64,000 nt of DNA, taken from the NCBI RefSeq assembly GCF_014202905.1, contig NZ_JACHHY010000007.1:81018-145017 (forward strand), written 5' to 3'. The stretch's first letter is position 1. Every line of letters begins with the position of its first letter. This DNA is from Chitinivorax tropicus (GTDB lineage: Bacteria; Pseudomonadota; Gammaproteobacteria; Burkholderiales; SCOH01). The notes below the pieces were generated by a model. That model searched no databases, was not told where the DNA came from, and was given only the letters and a program-made list of their open reading frames with translations. The translations under genes were made by a program, and so were the position numbers. Positions 46,092 through 54,421 of this stretch are shown here, piece after piece.

Positions 46092-47798
46092 TCATTCCCT
46101 GGGATACCGGTAGATATGGCTGCCGGGCTTATAAGGGACAAAACCCATCTCCAATACCGTCAGATTGATGCCGTCCTGCGGGCCGAGCACGAGAAATCCA
46201 TCGACATGAAGTGAACAGGCGAATTTCCTCAACACCTCGCGCTGCAATGCGAGATCAAAGTAGATCAGTACATTACGGCATACGATCAACTGAAATTCGT
46301 TAAATATTCCCTCAGCTGTAAGTGTATGACGATAGAACAGGATTTGCTTGCCTAACCAATCGATTGCCTTGATGTAGTGCGCGCTTGGCTGGATGTAATC
46401 CTCGAAATGCCGGACGCCACCGCTGGTCAAGTAGTTGGCTTGGTTCTGGGGCAATTCATGGCTGGGGAACAACCCAGCCTTGGCTGCTTCGAGTTGGTAG
46501 GCATTCATGTCGGTGGCGAACAAGTGGCTGCGTTCGAGCAAGCCTGCCTCGTGCAACATGATCGCCAGGGAATAAGCTTCCTCCCCTGTGGCGCAGCCTG
46601 CTGACCAGATCTTGATTTCAGGAAAGCTGGCCAGATAGGGAAAGACATGCTGTCGGACTTGCGCCAGCTGCTCTGGGTGGCGGAAAAAGCAGGTGACATT
46701 GACGGTCAGCCCGGCAATCAGTTGTTGCAATAGCATGGGCTCAGTCAAGGCCAGGTACTGAAATATGGAAAACCGCTGGATGCCCAGCGCCTGCATCTGT
46801 GCTTTCAGCAGACGCCGCAAGCTGTCACGCTGATAGTGGCGGAAGTCGTAACCACATTGCTGGGACAATGCCTCCAGAAACAGCTCCAGCAAAGGCCCGT
46901 GAGGCACCTCTTGATCATCATGACTGTGCACCGCCGCTGCGAGCAGGCTGGTGATCGTGGATAGCTTCGCGACGCTGTCATACTGGCCGGTAGCCCGGGC
47001 CGAATCCGGCATGGATCGCGCTGTGCCACATTCATCGCTGTCTTCGATCAAGACACGGGCTTGGGCTTGACGCAACGCTGCACAGCCCGCTGTGCCATCC
47101 TGCCCATAACCACAGAGCAGTACTGCGATGCAGTCGCGCTGGTACTCCGATGCCAATGAGGCAAACAGGGCGTCGATCGATGGACGGCTGTATTGGATCT
47201 TTCGATCCTGCGTCAGATACACCATGCCATGCGCGACCTTCATGTGGTAGCCGGGCGGCGCGATATAGAGGGTGCCCGGTTCGATCGTCGTCAGATGTTG
47301 CGGCATGATGACTTGATAGTCTGTCCGCACCTTCAGTAGCTGATCGAGCAGATTGGGTTGATGCTCGTCGAGATGTTGCAGGACAAACAGCGATACCTTG
47401 CCAAGTGGCAAGTTGCTGACCAGATGCAGTATCTTGTCCAGGCTGCCTGCAGAGCCCGCCATCGCTATCGCACGGTAGCTGGCTGCAGGCTGGGTGGATG
47501 GCTGTTGCAATACCTGCTTGACCGGCAGACCCAGCCGTATCAGCCCATGAGCCAGGGTGGCATGATAGGCGATGATCTTCAGCGCTGGCGTTTTGCCCAG
47601 ATGGCTCGCTAACAGCTCGATGGCCTCTCGCCGCAATGTGTCGGCATCATAGAAGCTGACCTCGACCGTCTTGATGGCCTGGTCATCAAACGCAACCTGC
47701 AATGCCTGGCCCAGCTCCGCTACTGCAGCGGGGTGGTCTTGTCGGCCAAGGACGGCTAAATGGCAGGTGGGCGGGAGTTGATGGAGGGTGATGGTCAT
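46092..47798 (-). CDS. CheB-CheR fusion (methylesterase-methyltransferase)
   Basis: This 568-residue protein joins a CheB domain without receiver to a CheR domain. The esterase triad is visible: Ser 116 (MAGSAGSLDKI), His 142 (VLQHLDEH) and Asp 234 (GYGQDGTAG). The CheR half carries FFR at 371-373 and SAM motif WSAGCATGEEAYS near 398-410. No PAS domain follows, unlike many CheB-CheR fusions. No methyl-accepting protein is in the window, so the target is unknown. The ATG overlaps the hybrid-kinase stop by four bases. Confidence 0.9.
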   Translation of the reverse strand: MTITLHQLPPTCHLAVLGRQDHPAAVAELGQALQVAFDDQAIKTVEVSFYDADTLRREAIELLASHLGKTPALKIIAYHATLAHGLIRLGLPVKQVLQQPSTQPAASYRAIAMAGSAGSLDKILHLVSNLPLGKVSLFVLQHLDEHQPNLLDQLLKVRTDYQVIMPQHLTTIEPGTLYIAPPGYHMKVAHGMVYLTQDRKIQYSRPSIDALFASLASEYQRDCIAVLLCGYGQDGTAGCAALRQAQARVLIEDSDECGTARSMPDSARATGQYDSVAKLSTITSLLAAAVHSHDDQEVPHGPLLELFLEALSQQCGYDFRHYQRDSLRRLLKAQMQALGIQRFSIFQYLALTEPMLLQQLIAGLTVNVTCFFRHPEQLAQVRQHVFPYLASFPEIKIWSAGCATGEEAYSLAIMLHEAGLLERSHLFATDMNAYQLEAAKAGLFPSHELPQNQANYLTSGGVRHFEDYIQPSAHYIKAIDWLGKQILFYRHTLTAEGIFNEFQLIVCRNVLIYFDLALQREVLRKFACSLHVDGFLVLGPQDGINLTVLEMGFVPYKPGSHIYRYPRE

Positions 47799-50700
47799 CC
47801 TTGCCGACCGGTGCGCCAACGTGAGATCTTGGCCAGCAGCATGTCATAGTCCACAGGCTTGGCCATGTAATCATCAGCGCCCGCCTGCATCACCTCGGCT
47901 TGGTCGATGGGTGCGGCCTTGGCGGTGATGGCAATGACAGGCAGGCCATTCAGGGCCGGGTTGGCGCGGATCGACCGAATGGCTTCGTTACCATCCATTT
48001 CCGGCATCATGATGTCCATCAAGACGACATCCACAGCCTGCTGGCCGAGCACGTCGAGCGCACGTTTGCCATTGAGCGCCGTGACCAGCTCGGCGCCGTA
48101 ACGCTCCAGTGCCGCCGTCATCACGAACAGATTGCGGGGATCGTCGTCAACCAGCAGGATCTTGCATCCACTCAACAATTGTTCATTACCGACATCGACG
48201 CTGGGGGTTTGCAGCGCAATCCGCTCCTGTGACACACCGCGCAGGAAACGCTCTACGTTTTCCTGCAGGCGTTGTTCAGATTGATCTGTCTTGACAATGA
48301 TGCAGTCTGAGTAGCGTTGCAGTTGTTGGGTCTGTTCATCGTCAGTGGGCTGGTCGGCAAAGAAGACCAAACCGATACTTGGGTTGGCCACCCTTAACTT
48401 GGCGGCGATGCTGAGTGCCTGATCCACATCCTGATGCAGACTGATGATGGCCAATCGGCTGTCGTATTGCTGCTTCAGCGCCTGCCAATCACTGTCTGGC
48501 ACCACCGCCAGAGTGGCATGGCGAGTGCCCAGCAGCTGGGCCAGCGACTGTGCGTGAGTCTGGTCTGGGTCGATGATCAAGATGCATTGCCTGCTTTCAT
48601 GGTCAATGGCTTTCAGCAGTGCGCGCTCGGCCATGGTCAGGCCATCATCATCGACGGGCTTCTGCAGGTAGCCGATGGCGCCCTGTTTCAGCAATGCCTC
48701 ATCACGATCTCTGGCGGATACGATATGCACTGGAATCTGCGAAAGCAATCGATCGCGTTTCAGCTCGTGCAACACCTGCCTGCCATCCATGTCTGGCAGC
48801 TCCAGATCGAGCAAAATCCCTTGTGGTTGATGTTTGCGTGCCAGGTCGATGCCTTCTTGCCCGGTATTGGCCACCAGCGTTTTGTAGCCAAGGCGGTTGT
48901 TCATGGCCAACAAGCTGCGACCAAACGTCACATCGTCATCGATCAGTAAGATGGTGGCGTCGTCCGGGTTGAGGGTATGGCGATCATCACAGACCGCTTC
49001 CGTGGTAGGTGGCGGGGCGGCCATTGTGGATGGGGTGGGTGCATGTTGTGCGATGTCATGTGGCAGGTGCAGTGTGAATTCACTGCCTTTGCCGGGCTCG
49101 CTCGACAAGGTGATGGTGCCACCAAGCATCTGTGCGAAACGCAGGCTGATGGTCAGCCCCAGCCCCGTGCCACCAAACTCACGCGAGGTGGAGCCATCCG
49201 CTTGCTGGAAGGCCTCGAATACCAGAGCGCGTTTTTCTTCTGGAATCCCAATCCCCGTATCACGCACGCTCAGATAAATCGGTAACTCGGCGTCCGGATC
49301 ATGGCCAATGGTGAGCGTCACCCCGCCAAGACGGGTGAATTTGATGGCATTGGCGATCAGATTGCGCAGGATCTGAGACAATTTGTCCCAGTCCGAAACA
49401 AACGTGCCACGTAAATCGTCGATCACGCTGAAATTCAGCCCTTTGTCTTTGGCCAGGTGCTCGAACATGCCCTGCATTTCGATGCTGACTGTCTGACTGG
49501 CAATCGCATCGAGGTGCAGATCCATCTTGCCGGCCTCCACCTTGGAGAGATCAAGCACGTCATTGATCAGGCGCAACAGCTCCTGCCCAGAGCGATGAAT
49601 CACCTTGGCCCATTCAAATGCATCGTTGCCCAGCTTGGCCGCCCCGTCATTGCACATCATCTTTGACAGCAGGATGATCGAGTTGAGCGGGGTGCGCAGC
49701 TCATGAGACATATTGGATAAGAACTCGGATTTGTACTGATTCGCCTGCGCCAGCTGCGCTGCCTTGGCCTCCTGCTCCTGTTGTGCATCCTGCAGCTGCT
49801 CGTTCTGTATCAGCAGCTGCTGACGCTGTTCCTCCATTTGTGCATTGCTTTGGCGCAGCTCCTCGGCTTGCTGTTGCAGTTGCTGCTGTTGCTCCTCCAT
49901 CTGCGTGTTGCTCTGTTGCAGCTCCTCTGCCTGCTGCTGCAGTTGCTGCTGTTGGGTTTCCATTTGTGCGTTGATTTCCCGCAACTGTTCGCTTTGTATC
50001 CGCAGCTCGCGCTCGGCGGCTTCACTGGCGGACAGCAAGTTTTTCACCCTGGCGCGCTGATCGGCAACGTAGAGAAGCGATGCCAGCATGCTGGCTGCAT
50101 TGCTCAGGAATTCCAGCTTCAAGTCGTCAAAAGCGACCACGCTGGCCAGCTCGATCACCCCAATCAATTCTTTCTCGTGCAGGAGCGGATAAGTGTAGGT
50201 GAACTGGGGTGGAACGGCGGTGGTGCCGGTGATGACCGGATCGATTTGGTTGTGATGCCCAACGGCGAGGATGATGGGCTTGCGCTCGCGCCCAACCTGT
50301 CCGACCGCGCCCTCGCCCAACGCGAATCGCGCACCAATGTGGGCGCGTTCGATGTGCATATAGCTGCCGATCAGCTCCAGCTGTCCTGAAGTCCCCGAGT
50401 AGATGTAGAACACACCACGTCCGGCGTCCAGATACCGGCTCAACAGTGAAATGGCGGTGTCCGCCAGTTGCTCGGTATTCAGATCCCCCGTCAACGCAGC
50501 GGAGATCTTGCTGTACCCATCTTTCAACCAATTGCGCCGATCATTTTCAAGCTTACCGGCCCGCAGCATCCGGATCATCTCGTTGATGGCCTTGCCCAAG
50601 CGGTCTTGATCCGAGGCAAGCTCGACTTCATCGGTCAGATTGCCTCGTCCGATGCTTTCCGCTCGGGTAGCAAGGCGTGCCATGGTGTTGCTCATGAAAC

Positions 50701-51481
50701 GGATGCGAGCCATCAGGCTGGTGGTGTCGCCAGGGCGTAGCGGAATGTCGGAAGAGACATCCCCCGCAGCCAGGCGGCTGGTGATATGGGAAGCGGTATC
50801 AGGCTCGCCACCAAGCTGCCTGATGATCGAGCGTGCGGTTTGAAAGCCAATACTGCCAATGATGAGCAGTAAGGTGCCACAGAGCCCCAACACAATATAC
50901 AAGGCTTGGTTTTTGGTGGCGACGGCCTGGCCGGATCGGCTGGCTGCGATCTCCACATTGTATTGGCGGTGTGCTGCCACCTCGGTGAGCATCTGGCTGC
51001 TGATTTGGTTCAGCTTGGCCTGCGCCGACTGGATTTTGTCCTCGCTGTCAGTACGCTTTCGCAGCTCCTCAAGCAACAGATCCAACTGTGTGGTGTAGCG
51101 GACCCAAAGGTCTTTCTCTTGCAGCAGGTAGCTTCTGTCTTTGTTGTCTGCAATGCAGTCCGTTCCGAGGCAGCCATCTGTCTCGTACTTCAATATCGTG
51201 GCTTGCACCTGTTGCCGATACTCACCTATTTTGCTTTCCGTCTGCGAGATTTCCTGGTTGTCCGACGCATGGATGCGTCGGAGCGTCTGCTGTTCCAGGC
51301 GCAGAAAATACTGGTTCAGGTCAGCCAGCAGGATCAGGCTGGGAATGGCGTTGATGTTGCCATTGTTGGCATCGTCGTAGATCTCCTCCATCTCGTACCG
51401 GCCAACCATAGTGATGGCCAGCAGGCCGATCACCGCGGTGATGGTCAGCAACATCATTCTTGCCGTGATGCTTCGGAACAT
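47795..51481 (-). CDS. Large hybrid histidine kinase (HAMP-GAF-HisKA-HATPase-3xREC)
   Basis: This 1228-residue protein has a membrane helix near residues 9-27, a periplasmic sensor region and a second helix (about 195-212). HAMP-like segments, a GAF domain (about 325-470) and a Gln-rich coiled coil (510-557) follow. The kinase core has His 593 (SNMSHELRTPLNS), NLIANAIKF, DTGIGIP and GTGLGL. Three receivers end it: the first with Asp 892, the second degenerate (SLHQ at the Asp site) and the third with Asp 1156. ATG 51481 is chosen (MFRSITARMM). It leads the operon with cheBR and the REC-kinase. Confidence 0.92.
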   Translation of the reverse strand: MFRSITARMMLLTITAVIGLLAITMVGRYEMEEIYDDANNGNINAIPSLILLADLNQYFLRLEQQTLRRIHASDNQEISQTESKIGEYRQQVQATILKYETDGCLGTDCIADNKDRSYLLQEKDLWVRYTTQLDLLLEELRKRTDSEDKIQSAQAKLNQISSQMLTEVAAHRQYNVEIAASRSGQAVATKNQALYIVLGLCGTLLLIIGSIGFQTARSIIRQLGGEPDTASHITSRLAAGDVSSDIPLRPGDTTSLMARIRFMSNTMARLATRAESIGRGNLTDEVELASDQDRLGKAINEMIRMLRAGKLENDRRNWLKDGYSKISAALTGDLNTEQLADTAISLLSRYLDAGRGVFYIYSGTSGQLELIGSYMHIERAHIGARFALGEGAVGQVGRERKPIILAVGHHNQIDPVITGTTAVPPQFTYTYPLLHEKELIGVIELASVVAFDDLKLEFLSNAASMLASLLYVADQRARVKNLLSASEAAERELRIQSEQLREINAQMETQQQQLQQQAEELQQSNTQMEEQQQQLQQQAEELRQSNAQMEEQRQQLLIQNEQLQDAQQEQEAKAAQLAQANQYKSEFLSNMSHELRTPLNSIILLSKMMCNDGAAKLGNDAFEWAKVIHRSGQELLRLINDVLDLSKVEAGKMDLHLDAIASQTVSIEMQGMFEHLAKDKGLNFSVIDDLRGTFVSDWDKLSQILRNLIANAIKFTRLGGVTLTIGHDPDAELPIYLSVRDTGIGIPEEKRALVFEAFQQADGSTSREFGGTGLGLTISLRFAQMLGGTITLSSEPGKGSEFTLHLPHDIAQHAPTPSTMAAPPPTTEAVCDDRHTLNPDDATILLIDDDVTFGRSLLAMNNRLGYKTLVANTGQEGIDLARKHQPQGILLDLELPDMDGRQVLHELKRDRLLSQIPVHIVSARDRDEALLKQGAIGYLQKPVDDDGLTMAERALLKAIDHESRQCILIIDPDQTHAQSLAQLLGTRHATLAVVPDSDWQALKQQYDSRLAIISLHQDVDQALSIAAKLRVANPSIGLVFFADQPTDDEQTQQLQRYSDCIIVKTDQSEQRLQENVERFLRGVSQERIALQTPSVDVGNEQLLSGCKILLVDDDPRNLFVMTAALERYGAELVTALNGKRALDVLGQQAVDVVLMDIMMPEMDGNEAIRSIRANPALNGLPVIAITAKAAPIDQAEVMQAGADDYMAKPVDYDMLLAKISRWRTGRQG

Positions 51482-51673
51482 GGTGAACACCTTGCCAGCA
51501 TGCCTGAACACTTACATTTTGGTATGCAATGTGCGAAAAGCCATCCCATTTGGCATGGCCATGGTGGGTGCATGTCATTTCGGCGTGGAGGAGGTGGCGT
51601 GGCGGGCTTGTTGGGGCCGATCTGGCGACCGGCCCGTGGTGTCAATGAATTGTTGAAGCTGAATCGGCGGGAA

Positions 51674-53482
51674 TCACTTCGGCAGGGTCTGGGTGACCAT
51701 TTCGCGGTTGATCTTCCAGGCGCCTTGCTCCAATACCATGTCCAATTGCTTCATCACATTGTCTGAATAGCTGTCAGACCGGTAACGCTGTAGGAAATTG
51801 ACCTGGGCTTTGTCTTTGCCCTGCAGCTTGATCGAGATGTCTTCCACCACCACCGAGATGCTGCCGGCCTTGGCCAAGCGGGCGCGACGCTGTGCCTGCC
51901 AATTGCTGTTGGGCTGCTGATTTTCGGGAGAGAAACTGTTGGCATAGTGGCTGGCAAAGGCATCGAACTCCTTTGCGCGCCAGGCGGCGGCCCATTGTGT
52001 CACGGTCTGGCGAATGGCCTCCTCTGGGGTGCCCGCCATGGGTTTGGCCGCTGGGGCCTGGGCCGGCAAGCTGGTGGGGGTCAATGCAGGTCGCCCCGCC
52101 ATGGCCGCCGACCGATCTAGCGGCATGGCGCTGGGCAGGTCGGTCGGGCACTTGAAATCATCATCGTTGATCAGATGCTTGTTGACCTCATCATCACCAG
52201 GCAGTGCGCTAAGCCCCAAAGCGGGCAGCAGATCGTGGGTGGCGGCCAGCACCCGGATTTCCGCCAGCCTGCGGTCATGGCGGGCCCGCACCACCGCGCG
52301 GCGGGCTTCGAACAATTCATTTTCCGTATCCAGCACGTCCAGCAATGAGCGTTGCCCGATATCGAACTGCTGACGATAGGCATCCCGCGCTTTGGTGGTG
52401 GAAAGCTCGTGTTGCTCCAGATAACCTTGCTGCTCTTTCAGGCGCAGATTGTCATTCCAGGCGATGCGGGTGATCTGGCGGATATCGCGGCAAGCCTTTT
52501 CCCGCTGATCCACTGCCGTGTACATGTTCTCCGCTGCGGCACGGATACGGGCCTGATCGCCACCACCGTTGAACAGGTTGTAGTTCAGCACCAAACGGAT
52601 GCTGCCATCCTTATGTGTGCCATCGATCCCGTCACGGTCGCGATCCACGGCTTGGCTGGCCCGCAGCTCCAATGTCGGGTAATGAGCGGATTTCCGTTCG
52701 TTGACATTCGCCTTGGCGGCCTGGATGTTGGCCTTCGCCGTCTGGATCAGCGGATTGCGGCTGACCGCTCTGGGCATCAGCTCTGCATTGGGTGGCAGCT
52801 TGCCTTGTAAGTCCGGCAGGGCCTCCAGTGCGCTACGGGGACTTCTCCCGATCAGGCGCTCGTAACGGGCGCTGACATCGTGCAGATTGCTGGCCTCGGT
52901 CAGCCAGTTGGATTCAGCCAACGCCAAGCGGCCACCTGCCTGCTCCAGATCGACCCGACGGCCAACCCCGGCGGTGACCCGTTGCTGGATCTGATCATGG
53001 ATTTCCTTATGAACGGCGTAATTTTCCTGTGCCAATGTGGCCAGCTGGGTGTAACGTTGTACATCGATGTAGGCGCGCGCGGCCTCCAGTGCGGCGTCAT
53101 CGGAAGCCGCCAGCAACTCGTAGTAGCGGGCTGCTGCGGTAAAGCCGAGGCGCTCGATGTTGCTGCTGACGCCAAAACCGTCAAAAATCAACTGACGAAG
53201 CTCAATTGACGCACCTGGGTGGTTGAAAGTCGTCGATTTGACCGAGGGGCTTTCCTTGTGCTCCCGGCCTGCATAGGCGTTCAGATCGACACGAGGCAGC
53301 CAGCCACCTTTAGCGGCTTTTTTGTCTTCCACCGCAGCCTTGAAGCCGTGCCATTTTGCGGTGACTTCCGGGTTGCGTAATACGGCTTGCTCGGCGGCTT
53401 CCTTGAGAGATTCGGCGTATGTAGTGAGGGGCAAGGCCAAGAGGACAAGTGTCGCTGCAACGGGCTTTAGTCGATAATTCAT
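51674..53482 (-). CDS. TolC-family outer-membrane channel with NTF2-like C-terminal domain
   Basis: This 602-residue protein has signal peptide MNYRLKPVAATLVLLALPLTTYA and a TolC/LapE-type body (about 24-440) with AVLRNPEVTAKWHGFKAA, LRQLIFDGFGVSSN, YNLFNGGGDQARIRAA and FDIGQRSLLDVLDTENELFEA. After a Pro/Ala linker (about 445-485) a domain with TPEEAIRQTVTQWAAAWRAKEFD and WKINREMVTQ resembles NTF2/SnoaL-like folds. It would be the exit channel for type I secretion of the adhesin. It is divergent from lapG over a 240-bp region. Confidence 0.88.
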   Translation of the reverse strand: MNYRLKPVAATLVLLALPLTTYAESLKEAAEQAVLRNPEVTAKWHGFKAAVEDKKAAKGGWLPRVDLNAYAGREHKESPSVKSTTFNHPGASIELRQLIFDGFGVSSNIERLGFTAAARYYELLAASDDAALEAARAYIDVQRYTQLATLAQENYAVHKEIHDQIQQRVTAGVGRRVDLEQAGGRLALAESNWLTEASNLHDVSARYERLIGRSPRSALEALPDLQGKLPPNAELMPRAVSRNPLIQTAKANIQAAKANVNERKSAHYPTLELRASQAVDRDRDGIDGTHKDGSIRLVLNYNLFNGGGDQARIRAAAENMYTAVDQREKACRDIRQITRIAWNDNLRLKEQQGYLEQHELSTTKARDAYRQQFDIGQRSLLDVLDTENELFEARRAVVRARHDRRLAEIRVLAATHDLLPALGLSALPGDDEVNKHLINDDDFKCPTDLPSAMPLDRSAAMAGRPALTPTSLPAQAPAAKPMAGTPEEAIRQTVTQWAAAWRAKEFDAFASHYANSFSPENQQPNSNWQAQRRARLAKAGSISVVVEDISIKLQGKDKAQVNFLQRYRSDSYSDNVMKQLDMVLEQGAWKINREMVTQTLPK

Positions 53483-53516
53483 GGGTCAGCTTCTCAGGTA
53501 AGTTTACATGTGGAAT

Positions 53517-53689
53517 TGGTAAACCATTTGTATCGGGCAGCGTGACTGCTCCGTCTATTTCTCTATTGTCACTTCCAGGAAATGACATATTCATCTGCAA
53601 TCTGCTATTACTTGGCGCAAATGCTTGTTGGTATTGTATTTGGCATTTTATATTGGAAATTCGGCGGTTAGATAGAATGGTAAACCATT
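53517..53689. promoter_or_regulatory. Two copies of TGGTAAACCATT in the tolC-lapG divergent region
   Basis: The 12-mer TGGTAAACCATT occurs at 53517-53528, near the tolC start, and again at 53678-53689, near the lapG start, 161 bp apart. Each copy is a near-palindrome (TGGT..ACCA). Placement at both divergent starts suggests binding sites of a shared regulator. Confidence 0.4.
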
Positions 53690-53722
53690 ATATTTGTTTG
53701 TTGTTATATTAGGGACGGTAAC

Positions 53723-54412
53723 TTGTTCCTGCTGAAGCATCGGCCAACCTGCAAACGAGCGAGCCAGACCAGATGGTGGGGGCTCGTGACATTGATTTTC
53801 GGCACCGCCATGACCTGGGCTGCGGATCTGGATCGTATGCAAAGAATGTTAGAGCAACAATTCGGGAAAGCCACGTCACATGTCATGGCAGATCTGCGGC
53901 AGATGTTGATCGATACCAAGCCCGCCCCGGAGTTGGATAAGTTGCAGCGTGCCAATGAGTTCTTCAATCGACGCCTCCGTTTTGTGGATGATAAAGTGCT
54001 CTGGGGGCGAGATGACTATTGGGCCACGCCGGTCGAGACCCTCGGCAAAGGGGGAGGGGACTGCGAGGACTTCAGCATAGCCAAGTACTTTGCGTTGCGG
54101 AGCCTGGACGTGGCGGAATCGAAGCTCCGCCTGGTGTATGTCAAAGCAAGGGTGGGTGGTGGCAACAGCACGACCTTCCAGGCGCACATGGTGCTGGCCT
54201 ATTACGCACAGCCCGATGCTGAACCGCTGGTGCTGGACAATCTGATCGGTGACATCCGGCCCGCGTCACGGCGACCTGATCTGTTACCGGTCTTCAGTTT
54301 CAATGGCGAAGGCATGTGGGTGGGGAATGGTGGCCAGCCGCAGCCGATCGATCGTCTGTCGCGTTGGAAGGAACTGCTGCTGCGCATGCATGCAGAGGGC
54401 TCGGACAATTGA
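53723..54412 (+). CDS. lapG: LapG-type periplasmic cysteine protease
   Basis: This 229-residue transglutaminase-like protease has triad residues Cys 114 (GGGDCEDFSIAKYFAL), His 155 (FQAHMVLAYY) and Asp 172 (LVLDNLIGD). A hydrophobic export segment is at about 20-34. LapG clips the N-terminal region of LapA-type adhesins and releases cells from a surface unless LapD holds it. TTG 53723 is the likely start, since no ATG precedes the export signal; this is uncertain. lapD follows by 9 bp, and a large adhesin is encoded 6 kb to the right. Confidence 0.92.
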   Translation: MFLLKHRPTCKRASQTRWWGLVTLIFGTAMTWAADLDRMQRMLEQQFGKATSHVMADLRQMLIDTKPAPELDKLQRANEFFNRRLRFVDDKVLWGRDDYWATPVETLGKGGGDCEDFSIAKYFALRSLDVAESKLRLVYVKARVGGGNSTTFQAHMVLAYYAQPDAEPLVLDNLIGDIRPASRRPDLLPVFSFNGEGMWVGNGGQPQPIDRLSRWKELLLRMHAEGSDN

Positions 54413-54421
54413 GGATGTGAT

